A stretch of 64,000 nucleotides of DNA from Bacteroidota bacterium (GTDB lineage Bacteria; Bacteroidota; Bacteroidia; Bacteroidales; Paludibacteraceae), in assembly GCA_017860345.1 (NCBI GenBank), contig JAFNAV010000008.1, forward strand, positions 62,001 through 126,000. The letters run 5' to 3'. Positions 16,836 to 25,684 of the stretch are shown here, one piece after another. Numbering within the stretch: position 1 is the stretch's first letter; each line of letters begins with the position of its first letter. A model generated the notes under the pieces. The model made no database searches. It saw only the letters and a list, made by a program, of their open reading frames with translations, and was not told the DNA's origin. A program made the position numbers and the translations under genes.

Positions 16836-17522
16836 ATGCAATTATATTACCCAAGTCCTCAAAACGAGGCTCAGATTGCCGAAATAAGAAGAACCATCGT
16901 ACTCTCGATGAATGGTGTGGTGGCTGATAAGATGAAAGAAAGTGGCCTTAGCTACAAAAAAAACTACGGAGTAACCATCCCCCGGTTAAAAGAAATAGCC
17001 TCTGCCTACAAGGCTGATCATAACCTGGCACACGGACTGTGGATACTGGGTGTGCGCGAAACCATGATTCTGGCAACTATGCTTGAACCGGCATCGCTAT
17101 TCACCATTGAGGATGCCCGTAAGCGAATTGCCGAATGTAAAAACATTGAAATAACGGAACAAATTTGCATCAATTTACTTGGTAAGCTAAGCTATGCTCC
17201 GGCTTTGTGCATAGAGTGTGTAATGTCTGATGAAACATGGCAGCAAACCATCGGTTTTTTGCTGGCAGCAAGGGTTTATAAAGTGCTTGACAGGGCGGTG
17301 GTATTGCAACTACTCAACAGGGCTTTTGAATGTGCCGATACCGATGAATATCACCTTTACCGGACAATAGCCACTTGTTTAGGGCGGTTTTGCCGTATTG
17401 ACAACGAAATACTTACCACAATCAGTAGCCGAATAGCAAGTATGGATGTCGCCAATAAAAGCGCGGCACTATTCATTGCTGAAGAAGTGAAACAAGAAAT
17501 AAAATTTTTAGCGGATTTGTAA
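16836..17522 (+). CDS. AlkD-like DNA alkylation repair protein
   Basis: A 228-residue all-helical protein of the DNA-alkylation-repair (AlkC/AlkD) HEAT-repeat family, whose members excise cationic alkylated bases such as 3-methyladenine and 7-methylguanine. The segment 'SYKKNYGVTIPRLKEIA' (about residues 39-55) and the 'WILGVRETMILATML' helix fit the family. Length is normal. It precedes a Fur-type regulator and purA on the same strand, with a promoter for the Fur gene in between, so they may not share a message. Activity is inferred from fold. Confidence 0.75.
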   Translation: MQLYYPSPQNEAQIAEIRRTIVLSMNGVVADKMKESGLSYKKNYGVTIPRLKEIASAYKADHNLAHGLWILGVRETMILATMLEPASLFTIEDARKRIAECKNIEITEQICINLLGKLSYAPALCIECVMSDETWQQTIGFLLAARVYKVLDRAVVLQLLNRAFECADTDEYHLYRTIATCLGRFCRIDNEILTTISSRIASMDVANKSAALFIAEEVKQEIKFLADL

Positions 17523-17551
17523 GGAAAATAGCCTCAAAATTTGTACTTTTG
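17516..17551 (+). promoter_or_regulatory. Promoter of the Fur-family gene
   Basis: A TTTG at 17516 and TACTTTTG at 17544-17551 match the Bacteroidota -33/-7 pattern; the 24-base spacer is slightly long. The start codon is 21 bases downstream. The TTTG lies inside the end of the preceding gene. Confidence 0.5.
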
Positions 17552-17571
17552 TAGGTCAACAGCCCATATTC

Positions 17572-18045
17572 ATGAAGAAAGATTATTCGTTCGGTGAGAT
17601 TAAAGAGGTATTTAATGACTATCTGAAGAAGAAAAACCTGAGAAGAACTTCGGAAAGGTATGCGATACTGGAATATATATACATGCGCAAAGGGCATTTT
17701 GACGCTGAAATGCTCCATACTGACATGCAAAACGAGTACAGAGTGAGTTTGGCTACGGTTTACAATACCCTTGAATTGTTGATTAGCTGCAATCTTATTG
17801 TGAAGCATACTTTTGCCGGACAAACCGCTCAGTACGAAAAAACATTCGGAAACTCGATGCACCACCATCTTGTGTGCTCAAAATGCGGAGCAGTAAAAGA
17901 ATTTTCGGACGATAATATTCGCTCAAAAATTCAGAATAAAACATTTGCAAGCTTCAGTGTAACGCATTACTCGCTTTACCTGTATGGTATCTGTAATAAC
18001 TGCCTGAAGAAAAAACCGAAATATAATACTAAAAAACAACCATAG
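17572..18045 (+). CDS. Fur-family metal- or peroxide-responsive repressor
   Basis: A 157-residue Fur-family regulator. The N-terminal winged helix includes 'RRTSERYAILEYIY' and 'VSLATVYNTLELL' (recognition helix). The C-terminal part has the metal-binding 'HHHLVCSKCG' (about residues 98-107) and a second pair 'CNNC' (about 144-147), the structural zinc site of Fur and PerR. Whether it senses iron, zinc or peroxide cannot be told from these motifs. It lies 29 bases before purA, as if co-transcribed. Confidence 0.9.
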   Translation: MKKDYSFGEIKEVFNDYLKKKNLRRTSERYAILEYIYMRKGHFDAEMLHTDMQNEYRVSLATVYNTLELLISCNLIVKHTFAGQTAQYEKTFGNSMHHHLVCSKCGAVKEFSDDNIRSKIQNKTFASFSVTHYSLYLYGICNNCLKKKPKYNTKKQP

Positions 18046-18074
18046 ACTTTTTAAAAAAAATAACCAGCAATAAA

Positions 18075-19343
18075 ATGAAAGTAGATGTTTTATTAGGCCT
18101 CCAGTGGGGTGACGAAGGTAAAGGCAAAGTAGTGGACGTACTCACCCCGGGTTACGACCTGATAACCCGTTTTCAGGGTGGCCCCAATGCAGGGCATACG
18201 CTCGAATTTGAAGGCAGTAAATTTGTTCTTCGTTCAATACCTTCAGGTATTTTTCAGGGAGGTAAAGTGAATATTATAGGCAATGGAGTGGTGCTTGACC
18301 CAGCTTTGTTTAAAGCCGAAATTGACGCGCTCGAAGTATCGGGGCATCCGCTTACCGAACGCCTCAAAATATCCAAAAAGGCTCACTTGATACTTCCTAC
18401 TCACCGCTTGCTGGATGCTGCTTACGAATCGGCAAAAGGTTCCGGCAAAATCGGGACTACGGGTAAAGGCATTGGTCCTACTTATACCGATAAAATAAGT
18501 CGTAATGGCCTTAGAGTGGGAGATATACTACATAATTTTGAAGAAAAATACAAACTGGCTACGGAAAGGCATAAGGCCATACTGAAACAATATAACTTCG
18601 AGTATGATTTGGCCGAACTGGAAAAAGCCTGGTTCGAAGGTTTGGAGTGCATTAAGCGTTTTGAATTGATTGATAGCGAGCATTATGTTAACAATGCAAT
18701 TAAGTCCGGAAAAAAAGTGCTTGCCGAAGGTGCCCAGGGAACCATGCTCGATATTGATTTCGGCTCTTATCCTTTTGTGACTTCGTCCAATACCATATGT
18801 GCCGGTGCATGTACGGGATTAGGGGTGGCGCCGCGCAGCATTGGTGAGGTGTACGGAATTTTCAAAGCATACTGTACCCGGGTGGGTAGCGGTCCGTTTC
18901 CTACCGAACTATTTGACGAAACGGGAGACCTGATGCGTAAAATCGGGAACGAGTTTGGCTCGGTAACCGGCCGGCCTCGTCGGTGTGGTTGGGTTGATTT
19001 GGTGGCCTTACGCTATGCCGTTATGATTAATGGGGTTACAAAACTGATTATGATGAAGAGCGATGTGATGGATGAGTTTGAAACCATTAAGGCCTGTGTG
19101 GCGTATAAAATTGACGGTAAGGAAACTGAAGAATTTCCTTTCGACCTGAACGATGGCGCAGAACCCGTACTGGTTGAGCTTCCCGGATGGAAAACGGATA
19201 TGACCAAAATGCAGTCGGAAGATGAGTTCCCTGAAGAATTTAATGCCTATCTCTCATTTCTTGAAGAGGAATTGGGTGTGCCTATTAAAATTGTTTCGGT
19301 TGGACCCGACAGAGCGCAAACAATTATCAGAGAAGAAGATTAA
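18075..19343 (+). CDS. purA: Adenylosuccinate synthetase
   Basis: A 422-residue GTP-dependent enzyme joining IMP and aspartate to adenylosuccinate, the committed step to AMP. The N-terminal 'GLQWGDEGKGKVVD' contains the catalytic Asp and P-loop, 'GGPNAGHT' follows near residue 36, 'GTTGKGIGPTYTDK' near 132 and 'TGRPRRCGWVDL' near 300. Length and motifs are complete. It follows the Fur-family gene by 29 bases and ends before a hairpin terminator. Confidence 0.96.
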   Translation: MKVDVLLGLQWGDEGKGKVVDVLTPGYDLITRFQGGPNAGHTLEFEGSKFVLRSIPSGIFQGGKVNIIGNGVVLDPALFKAEIDALEVSGHPLTERLKISKKAHLILPTHRLLDAAYESAKGSGKIGTTGKGIGPTYTDKISRNGLRVGDILHNFEEKYKLATERHKAILKQYNFEYDLAELEKAWFEGLECIKRFELIDSEHYVNNAIKSGKKVLAEGAQGTMLDIDFGSYPFVTSSNTICAGACTGLGVAPRSIGEVYGIFKAYCTRVGSGPFPTELFDETGDLMRKIGNEFGSVTGRPRRCGWVDLVALRYAVMINGVTKLIMMKSDVMDEFETIKACVAYKIDGKETEEFPFDLNDGAEPVLVELPGWKTDMTKMQSEDEFPEEFNAYLSFLEEELGVPIKIVSVGPDRAQTIIREED

Positions 19344-19416
19344 TAGCTGCCCGAGAAAGCTCTTGCCCGATACCGTTTGGTAGAGGCTTAGCCAATTATT
19401 GGCGAACAAAACCGGC

Positions 19417-19446
19417 AACCCTTATGTTATTCCAAACATAAGGGTT
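19417..19446 (+). terminator. Terminator after purA
   Basis: AACCCTTATGTT pairs perfectly with AACATAAGGGTT across a 6-base loop. The T run that follows is weak and interrupted. Confidence 0.6.
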
Positions 19447-19495
19447 GTCTGCTTTATTCTGGCAGTTTAATTTATTTTTACTTTGACATTATGCG

Positions 19496-19503
19496 TATTT
19501 TTG
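19496..19503 (+). promoter_or_regulatory. -7 promoter box of the zinc peptidase gene
   Basis: TATTTTTG matches TAnnTTTG in the gap between purA and the peptidase gene, with a near-consensus TTTA 20 bases upstream. Confidence 0.45.
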
Positions 19504-19634
19504 CAGAATTGTAAATGAATTTTATTGTTAAACATGTCGGGTGTAGAGGCAATTGAGTTGGTGTACTGACATTTTGTCTTCTGGCAGGGAATTTGATAGA
19601 TAATCAACATATTAATTTTAAAATAATTTTAAAT

Positions 19635-20315
19635 ATGCTTATCGGATATATTATTTTTGGCATTTTTGCTTTAATTAGTTGGCTTATTTCTTCGAGCTTG
19701 CAATCGAAGTTTAAGAAATACTCAAAAATCCCCATTCCTTACGGTATGACCGGGAAACAGGTAGCCGAAAAAATGTTGCACGACCATGGTATTTACGATG
19801 TTCAGGTTATTTCTACCAATGGGCATCTCACCGACCATTACAACCCGTTAACAAAAACAGTTAATCTGAGCGAAGGCGTTTATGCGTCAAACTCGGTGGC
19901 TGCTGCTGCCATTGCCGCTCATGAATGCGGACATGCTGTGCAGCATGCTACTGCCTACGCGCCGCTTACTTTACGCTCCAGATTAGTGCCGGTGGTTAGT
20001 TTTGCCAATCAATGGGTGAGTTGGGTAATTCTTGCAGGAGTCATTTTTGTAAATGCGTTTCCTCAGTTATTGTTGGGGGGTATTATTTTGTTTGCAGTTA
20101 CTACGCTTTTCAGCTTTATCACACTGCCGGTCGAAATTAATGCGAGTAGCCGCGCTCTTGCCTGGCTCAGCAATGCGGGTATTACCAATTACGAAACAGC
20201 CGGTCCGGCACGCGATGCCCTGAAGACGGCAGCTTACACTTATGTAGTGGCAGCCCTTGGTTCTTTGGCTACTTTAGTATATTATATCATGATTTACCTC
20301 GGCCGTAGGGATTAA
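19635..20315 (+). CDS. YugP-like membrane zinc metallopeptidase
   Basis: A 226-residue membrane protein of the YugP-type neutral zinc metallopeptidase family. The HExxH-type site is 'HECGHAVQH' (about residues 96-104), with the first transmembrane helix at residues 2-20 and two more at about 125-165, plus a C-terminal helix. The frame is open from 19593, but the ATG at 19635 puts the first membrane helix at the N-terminus as in relatives, so that start is preferred. The physiological substrate of the family is not known to me. The gene stands alone between purA and tRNA-Arg. Confidence 0.83.
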   Translation: MLIGYIIFGIFALISWLISSSLQSKFKKYSKIPIPYGMTGKQVAEKMLHDHGIYDVQVISTNGHLTDHYNPLTKTVNLSEGVYASNSVAAAAIAAHECGHAVQHATAYAPLTLRSRLVPVVSFANQWVSWVILAGVIFVNAFPQLLLGGIILFAVTTLFSFITLPVEINASSRALAWLSNAGITNYETAGPARDALKTAAYTYVVAALGSLATLVYYIMIYLGRRD

Positions 20316-20320
20316 TTCTT

Positions 20321-20351
20321 TTTGCTAAGTACGGATTTATTCTTATCTTTG
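20321..20351 (+). promoter_or_regulatory. Promoter of tRNA-Arg
   Basis: TTTG at 20321-20324, a 19-base spacer and TATCTTTG at 20344-20351 give a full match to the Bacteroidota -33/-7 promoter, 17 bases before the tRNA. Confidence 0.75.
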
Positions 20352-20368
20352 CATCCGCAAAAAGCAAT

Positions 20369-20442
20369 GGCTCCGTAGTTCAGCTGTATAGAACGTCAGA
20401 TTCCGGTTCTGAAGGTCTTGGGTTAGAATCCCAACGGGGTCA
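20369..20442 (+). tRNA. tRNA-Arg (anticodon CCG)
   Basis: The acceptor stem GGCTCCG pairs with CGGGGTC using two G-T wobbles. The D arm carries GTTC/GAAC, the anticodon stem TCAGA/TCTGA encloses TTCCGGT with anticodon CCG, and the T arm is TTGGG/CCCAA around TTAGAAT. The T loop begins TTA instead of the usual TTC. The CCA end is not encoded. Confidence 0.92.
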
Positions 20443-20457
20443 CAAGTAAATTAAAGT

Positions 20458-20497
20458 ACTCCATGCAGGATAATTTTCCTGTATGGAGTGTTTTTTT
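20458..20497 (+). terminator. Terminator after tRNA-Arg
   Basis: ACTCCATGCAGGA pairs with TCCTGTATGGAGT around a short loop and is followed by seven T residues. This is a strong intrinsic terminator. Confidence 0.85.
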
Positions 20498-20554
20498 ATC
20501 CTGATATTTGGTTCATAGTTATTTATGCCTGTTTACTATTCAAATAAAGTTTAC

Positions 20555-20562
20555 TATATTTG
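20555..20562 (+). promoter_or_regulatory. -7 promoter box of the AraC-family gene
   Basis: TATATTTG matches TAnnTTTG; a TTTA about 20 bases upstream is a near -33 match. The start codon is 29 bases downstream. Confidence 0.5.
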
Positions 20563-20591
20563 TATGAGTTAAAACCTTATCATTAATCTGC

Positions 20592-21503
20592 ATGGAAAAC
20601 AATGATTTACAGTCGGAATTCAGTAGTCGTAAGCCCGAAGAAAAACACCCGGATTTTGGATTAACCGTGAACTCCGTTGGGCATAAAAGTATATTGCCTA
20701 ACGAGCTGATAGCACGCGCCAATAAGTTCAGAGATTATAAATTTCAATATAAAAAAGGGCGTGTTTCCGGTGAATTTAAAATAATCTATATCACCAAAGG
20801 TGTAGGTTATGTTCAATTCGAAGATAAGGATGAGATAGAGATTTCCAAAGGCAAAGTGTTGATAATAAGGCCTAATCAAATATACAAATACTACCACGTT
20901 ACTGAGATGGAGTGGAAAGAGTATTTTATGCGTTTTGAGGCTGATTATGTGTATTATCAGCTTATTAATGAGGTGTTCGGCGAAGGAAACCAAGTGGTCG
21001 ATGTGGGGTTCAACGAAGAACTCATCCGGCTGTTTAGTCGAGCCGAAGATGTGGTGCGCAATGGTTTAAAGTCTTCGCAGGTATATCTTTCAGGCATGTT
21101 GCTGCATATCATGGGATTGATTATTGCTGAGTCGAAGAACAGCGCCATCAACAAAGTGGAGATACAGCTGATTGAGCAGGCGCGGTTTATAATGACTGAA
21201 AATCTGTTGAATGATATTTGTCTCGAAGATATTGCATCGACACTCAATATGAGCTACTCCACCTTTAGGGCAAAGTTTAAAAAATACGTAGGCGTGTCGC
21301 CGGGTAAGTATTACAACGAACTCCGCATAGACAAAGCCAAACAACTGCTTGGCGAATCAACCCTATCGGCCAAAGAAATAGCCTACAAACTACATTTTTC
21401 ATCTTTCGAGCATTTTACCACTATGTTCAAAAAAATTACCGGATTGCGTCCGAAAGAATTCAGAAATGCCCGTTCGGTACATGGCGTTGAAGAGAATGAA
21501 TGA
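20592..21503 (+). CDS. AraC-family transcriptional regulator
   Basis: A 303-residue regulator with an N-terminal cupin-like sensing domain (about residues 45-165; 'GKVLIIRPNQIYKYY' is typical) and a C-terminal double helix-turn-helix (about 195-295) with the AraC signature 'AYKLHFSSFEHFTTMFKK' and 'GLRPKEFR'. Such proteins usually respond to sugars or related metabolites. The next gene, 39 bases downstream on the same strand, encodes an isoprenoid-synthase-like protein, so the two may form a unit. The ligand is unknown. Confidence 0.9.
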   Translation: MENNDLQSEFSSRKPEEKHPDFGLTVNSVGHKSILPNELIARANKFRDYKFQYKKGRVSGEFKIIYITKGVGYVQFEDKDEIEISKGKVLIIRPNQIYKYYHVTEMEWKEYFMRFEADYVYYQLINEVFGEGNQVVDVGFNEELIRLFSRAEDVVRNGLKSSQVYLSGMLLHIMGLIIAESKNSAINKVEIQLIEQARFIMTENLLNDICLEDIASTLNMSYSTFRAKFKKYVGVSPGKYYNELRIDKAKQLLGESTLSAKEIAYKLHFSSFEHFTTMFKKITGLRPKEFRNARSVHGVEENE

Positions 21504-21542
21504 TACGTCGAAATCATTAAAAATATTGAAAGATAAAAAAGC

Positions 21543-22553
21543 GTGTTGAATTACTTTTGCAATATTATCCGGCTTGCTGTATTATGGCTTAGCTTTGTTC
21601 AAAAGATAAGGTTTCAGAAAAGTTTTGTAAATAAATTCTTCAATCCTTTGATAGATAAGTACCGGGCTGCGAACGATGGTAGTTTAACCGAAAAAGATTT
21701 TGAACGGGCAATCACTTATGCCACAATGATTCCGGCCTTGCCCGGCGAAGCTTTTTGCCGCCTGCGGGGTAAGCGAATTACTAATCGCGAGCGTGAATCT
21801 CTGACTTTGCTGGCTTCGCTCACCGGACTGTTCGACGATTTGTTTGACACCAAAGAGCTTGGATATGATGAGATTCGCCACATGCTGCTATCGCCTGTAG
21901 AAGCAGAGCATCAGGAGTCGTTCAAAAAAATGTTAATCGGAATATATGGTAAAGCTCTTACCCGGGCATTTTCGCCCGACAGCATCAAAGCATATAACCT
22001 GAAAGTACTCGAAGCTCAGCAAAAAAGCAAACTGCAAAAAAACAACACTCCCGAGCCTGACGAACTCAGGAAAATTACCTATGATAAAGGCGGTTACTCT
22101 ATTCCGGTTTACCGGTGTGCGTTGGAAGGTAATCCCCAGAGCGACTACGAGCTGCTGTACCGGTTAGGCGCTCTGGGGCAACTCGAAAACGACATTTTTG
22201 ATGTTTATAAGGATTTGAAGGACGACATTTCTACCCTTGTAACTACTACAAAATCGATACGGGAATTACGATGTGAGTATAACGCCGTTTTGGATAAAGT
22301 TTACAGCCTTATTGCCGGAACAGGTTATCCTGCCAAAGGGCAGCGTCGGTTCAGGCTGATGGTGTCGCTGATTGCTGCGCGTGGTATGGTAGCGTTGGAT
22401 GTGTTGGAGCGCGCATCCGACAAAACAAATGGGGTGTTTGTACCGGAAAAATATTTGCGAAAAGATTTAATCTGCGATATGGAAAAGCCTTTAAATATCT
22501 TCAAATTAATTCATTATGCCGCACTAAGCGATGCGAAGTCTACAAAACAATAA
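21543..22553 (+). CDS. Class I isoprenoid synthase-like protein
   Basis: A 336-residue, mainly helical protein. 'LFDDLFD' at residues 96-102 is a DDxxD motif, and 'GQLENDIFDVYKDLKDD' at about 212-228 fits the second metal motif of class I prenyl or terpene synthases. The gap of about 115 residues is what that fold expects, and 'KGGYSIPVYRC' at 182-192 resembles the conserved Lys-Gly helix. These enzymes bind three magnesium ions and ionise allylic diphosphates. Overall the protein is not a standard farnesyl diphosphate or squalene synthase, so substrate and product are unknown. The first 20 residues could be a membrane anchor. The start is GTG or ATG-poor upstream; the TTG/ATG choice at 21543 (TTG-like context GTGTTGAAT) is uncertain. 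Confidence 0.65.
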   Translation: MLNYFCNIIRLAVLWLSFVQKIRFQKSFVNKFFNPLIDKYRAANDGSLTEKDFERAITYATMIPALPGEAFCRLRGKRITNRERESLTLLASLTGLFDDLFDTKELGYDEIRHMLLSPVEAEHQESFKKMLIGIYGKALTRAFSPDSIKAYNLKVLEAQQKSKLQKNNTPEPDELRKITYDKGGYSIPVYRCALEGNPQSDYELLYRLGALGQLENDIFDVYKDLKDDISTLVTTTKSIRELRCEYNAVLDKVYSLIAGTGYPAKGQRRFRLMVSLIAARGMVALDVLERASDKTNGVFVPEKYLRKDLICDMEKPLNIFKLIHYAALSDAKSTKQ

Positions 22554-22649
22554 TTTACCACAAGCAGTTTGATAGAAAAAGTATGGCTCACCAACCAGCA
22601 TTGCAACGATCAGGTATTAGTTAGTACAAAAACTTAAGCGTTTAACGGC

Positions 22650-22681
22650 TTTGCACAAGAGGTATAAAAGTTGTACTTTTG
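22650..22681 (+). promoter_or_regulatory. Promoter of rlmD
   Basis: TTTG at 22650-22653, a 20-base spacer and TACTTTTG at 22674-22681 match the Bacteroidota promoter; the start codon is 36 bases downstream. Confidence 0.65.
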
Positions 22682-22716
22682 CAGTTCGTTTTTTAAAATA
22701 AAGTAAAAAGAGTTTC

Positions 22717-24126
22717 ATGGCTAAAAATAAAAAACCACTTCCTTTGCTTCCTATGGTGCTGATTACTGATGTAGCGGCCGAGGGAAAAGCCATTGCCCGT
22801 GTGAATGACGTTGTAGTGTTTGTACCATTTGTGGTGCCCGGCGATGTTGTGGATTTGCAGGTAACCCGTAAAAAGAGTCACTTTATGGAGGCACGCGCAG
22901 TGCATTTTCATCAGTACTCCGAAAAGCGTTCGGAAGCCTTTTGTGAGCACTACGGTATATGCGGTGGGTGCAAATGGCAAATATTGCCTTACGAAGAACA
23001 ACTGCGCCATAAGCGGGAGGAAGTAGCCGGTAACCTGAGTCGCATAGGTAAAATAGACCTTCCCGAAATTGCGCCAACGCTGGGTTCGGCCAAAACTATA
23101 TTTTACAGAAACAAGCTTGAATTTACTTTTTCGAACAAACGCTGGCGTACTTACGAGGAGATGACCGAAGGCAAAGAGTTTGATACTATGAATGCAGTGG
23201 GATTCCATATACCAGGCCAGTTTGATAAAGTGTTGGATATCAATAAATGTTGGTTGCAGGATGATATATCAAACCGGTTGCGGAATGAGATTCGCCGGTA
23301 TGCTCTCGAAAATGGATTGACGTTTTTTGACCTGCGTGCCCATGAAGGATTTCTGCGTACAATGATGGTTCGCACCACCTCAACAGGTGAGCTCATGCTT
23401 ATTGTTGTGTTTTTTCACGAAGACGAAGAAGCCCGTGTAGGCTTACTTAGTCATCTGTCCGCGAAATTTCCCGAAATTACGTCACTGCTTTATATTATTA
23501 ATTCCAAAGCCAACGATACGATTACAGATCAGGAGGTTATTGTATTTAAAGGTGCAGAATGTATTTACGAAGAAATGGAAGGACTGCGGTTTAAAATCGG
23601 TCCAAAGTCATTTTATCAGACAAACTCCGCGCAGGCGTACGAGCTTTATAAGGTAGCCCGCAACTTTGCCCAACTTACAGGAACCGAACTGGTGTACGAC
23701 CTCTATACCGGAACCGGAACTATTGCCAACTTTGTGGCGCATCAGTCGCGGCAAGTGGTGGGAATTGAGTATGTACCCGAAGCTATTGAAGACGCCATAG
23801 TAAATTCAGATATTAATGGTATAAAAAACACCCTTTTTTATGCCGGCGACATGAAAAATATACTAAACGCAGCGTTTATTGATAAACACGGTAAGCCCGA
23901 TGTAATTATAACCGACCCACCCAGAGCAGGGATGCACGAAGATGTGGTGGAGGCCATTAAGTTTGCATCGCCAGCCCGCATTGTGTACGTAAGTTGTAAT
24001 CCGGCCACGCAGGCTCGCGACCTCAACCTGCTTGATGATATGTATCGTGTTACTGCTGTGCAGCCGGTAGATATGTTTCCGCATACACACCATGTTGAGA
24101 ATGTGGTATTACTCGAAAAGCGATGA
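22717..24126 (+). CDS. rlmD: 23S rRNA (uracil-C5)-methyltransferase, RlmD/TrmA family
   Basis: A 469-residue SAM-dependent RNA methyltransferase. A TRAM RNA-binding domain (about residues 5-70) is followed by an iron-sulphur cluster site with Cys in 'CEHYGICGGCKW' (81-92) and a fourth Cys in 'INKCWLQ' (about 176). The catalytic domain has the SAM loop 'DLYTGTGTIANF', 'DPPRAGMH' and the nucleophile Cys in 'YVSCNPAT'. RlmD is the usual name in this lineage, but position specificity (U1939 or U747, or both as in RlmCD) cannot be read from sequence. It has its own promoter. Confidence 0.9.
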   Translation: MAKNKKPLPLLPMVLITDVAAEGKAIARVNDVVVFVPFVVPGDVVDLQVTRKKSHFMEARAVHFHQYSEKRSEAFCEHYGICGGCKWQILPYEEQLRHKREEVAGNLSRIGKIDLPEIAPTLGSAKTIFYRNKLEFTFSNKRWRTYEEMTEGKEFDTMNAVGFHIPGQFDKVLDINKCWLQDDISNRLRNEIRRYALENGLTFFDLRAHEGFLRTMMVRTTSTGELMLIVVFFHEDEEARVGLLSHLSAKFPEITSLLYIINSKANDTITDQEVIVFKGAECIYEEMEGLRFKIGPKSFYQTNSAQAYELYKVARNFAQLTGTELVYDLYTGTGTIANFVAHQSRQVVGIEYVPEAIEDAIVNSDINGIKNTLFYAGDMKNILNAAFIDKHGKPDVIITDPPRAGMHEDVVEAIKFASPARIVYVSCNPATQARDLNLLDDMYRVTAVQPVDMFPHTHHVENVVLLEKR

Positions 24127-24268
24127 TTCTCTGTTTGAATAGTTTTTATGTTAAAATATACTGTGGCGACAAATTTATAAGTCGCTGAAAATGACAATAT
24201 CATTTCATTTTCATTAAAAAATTATTTAAAAAATCCACAAAAAACATTCTTGTGCACAAATAAATAAA

Positions 24269-24276
24269 TACCTTTG
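24269..24276 (+). promoter_or_regulatory. -7 promoter box of the cytidylyltransferase-SDR pair
   Basis: TACCTTTG matches TAnnTTTG, about 80 bases before the start codon of the cytidylyltransferase gene. Confidence 0.5.
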
Positions 24277-24357
24277 CGTAAATAAAAAGGAAACAACCTG
24301 CTTGTGGATTGAGGAGTTAGTTGCAGGTAACATGCGGTTTATTCAAAAAAGAAAGCC

Positions 24358-24819
24358 ATGTTTAACAAAAAAAATATTGTATATACCTCCGGAACATTTG
24401 ATATGTTTCATTCTAATCATTTGAAAATGATTAATTACGCCCGTGGCCTTGCCGATATACTGATTGTGGGCGTTAGTACCGACGAGTTGGTTATGTCGTA
24501 CAAAGCTGCACCGATTATTCCGTTTATTGAACGTATGCAGATTGTACAGGCGCTTAAAGCTCCTGATTTGGTAATACCCCAACATACGCTGGACCATACT
24601 GAGATTGTAAAAAAGCTGAATATCGATGCCTTTGTTGTAGGCGATGACTGGTTTGGGAAATATGATTATCTGAAAAATCTTGGCGTAGATGTATTCTATT
24701 TTCCTTACGGAAACGGAGTTTCATCATCATCGCTGAAAAAAACTATTTACGAAAGTTACGACCAACACCTGAATGCAATGCGTCAGGCAAAACCAATTTC
24801 TGTTAAGAAAGATGAGTAA
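24358..24819 (+). CDS. Cytidylyltransferase-like nucleotidyltransferase (TagD type)
   Basis: A 153-residue protein of the cytidylyltransferase-like family that includes glycerol-3-phosphate and ethanolamine-phosphate cytidylyltransferases. The nucleotide-binding segment is 'GTFDMFHSNHLKMI' (residues 12-25), where relatives usually show HxGH, so the Gly is replaced by Asn here. 'IDAFVVGDDWFGKYDYL' (about 81-97) carries the GDDW of the family. It would make a CDP-alcohol from CTP and a phosphorylated alcohol. The stop overlaps the SDR start by 8 bases, so the two products probably act in one path, as TarI and TarJ do for CDP-ribitol; which alcohol is used is unknown. Confidence 0.82.
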   Translation: MFNKKNIVYTSGTFDMFHSNHLKMINYARGLADILIVGVSTDELVMSYKAAPIIPFIERMQIVQALKAPDLVIPQHTLDHTEIVKKLNIDAFVVGDDWFGKYDYLKNLGVDVFYFPYGNGVSSSSLKKTIYESYDQHLNAMRQAKPISVKKDE

Positions 24820-25543
24820 GGTCGCCATCGTTACCGGAGCCACCAAAGGAATTGGCAAATCCGTTGCGGAACGTTTGCTGCGTGAAGGGTGGCAAGTGAT
24901 TATTACTTATTCTACCGATACCCAAAATGCTGTTGCTGTGCACGAAGCATTTGACCGTATAGCACCGGGAAAAGCTCATCTGTTACAGGCCGATATTTCG
25001 GATATGAATACCTCAATTACTGCAATAGATGATTTCCTGAATGCTCAAAATCTTTTTCCTGACGCTATAATTTTCAATGCCGGACTTACCGATAGGTCTG
25101 ATTTTCTTGATATTGACCCCGAAAACTGGAACAGAGTTTTCAACGCCAATGTAAACTTCCCCGTATTTTTAATCCAAAAACTGTATCCTCGCATTCGTGA
25201 GGGTGCCAGTCTCGTATTTACCGGATCTTTGATGGGTATTCATCCTCATTCGGTGTCGCTGGCATATGGTGTAACCAAAGCATCGGTACATGCGCTGGTT
25301 AAGAATATGGTGAAATTTCTGACACCAAAGAAAATTCGTGTCAATGCCGTGGCACCGGGCTTTGTCGACACCGAGTGGCAAAAAACCAAACCGGCCGCTA
25401 TACGCGAAAACATAAATCGCAAGTTGGCTTCCGGTAGATTCTGTAGCCCCGAAGAACTCACCGATGTATATATGCTCCTGATTAATAACCAGTATATGAA
25501 TGGACAGATTGTAGTGTGCGATGGTGGTTATAGTTATCAGTAA
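24812..25543 (+). CDS. Short-chain dehydrogenase/reductase
   Basis: A 243-residue classical SDR. The cofactor loop is 'VTGATKGIGKS' (residues 6-16), 'NAG' follows near 88, Ser in 'FTGSLMG' near 140, and the catalytic 'YGVTK' near 152-156. The frame is open from 24773, but the ATG at 24812 gives the standard N-terminus and an 8-base overlap with the cytidylyltransferase gene. The set FabG, TarJ-like and polyol dehydrogenases cannot be separated by these motifs; the neighbours favour an oxo-sugar or polyol phosphate over fatty acid synthesis. Confidence 0.85.
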   Translation: MSKVAIVTGATKGIGKSVAERLLREGWQVIITYSTDTQNAVAVHEAFDRIAPGKAHLLQADISDMNTSITAIDDFLNAQNLFPDAIIFNAGLTDRSDFLDIDPENWNRVFNANVNFPVFLIQKLYPRIREGASLVFTGSLMGIHPHSVSLAYGVTKASVHALVKNMVKFLTPKKIRVNAVAPGFVDTEWQKTKPAAIRENINRKLASGRFCSPEELTDVYMLLINNQYMNGQIVVCDGGYSYQ

Positions 25544-25624
25544 ATGGCGTTTTTTGAGTTTCATGTAATGCTGTATTTAGCTTTTTGCGACGTGAACAGA
25601 ATCTGATATTCTGAAAAAAATTAC

Positions 25625-25632
25625 TAATTTTG
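25625..25632 (+). promoter_or_regulatory. -7 promoter box of the CDP-alcohol phosphotransferase gene
   Basis: TAATTTTG matches TAnnTTTG about 53 bases before the start codon, in the 141-base gap after the SDR gene. Confidence 0.5.
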
Positions 25633-25684
25633 CATCTATTTATTTTTATAAAGCTTATTTTGAGCGATAAAGAGCATTTTATTT

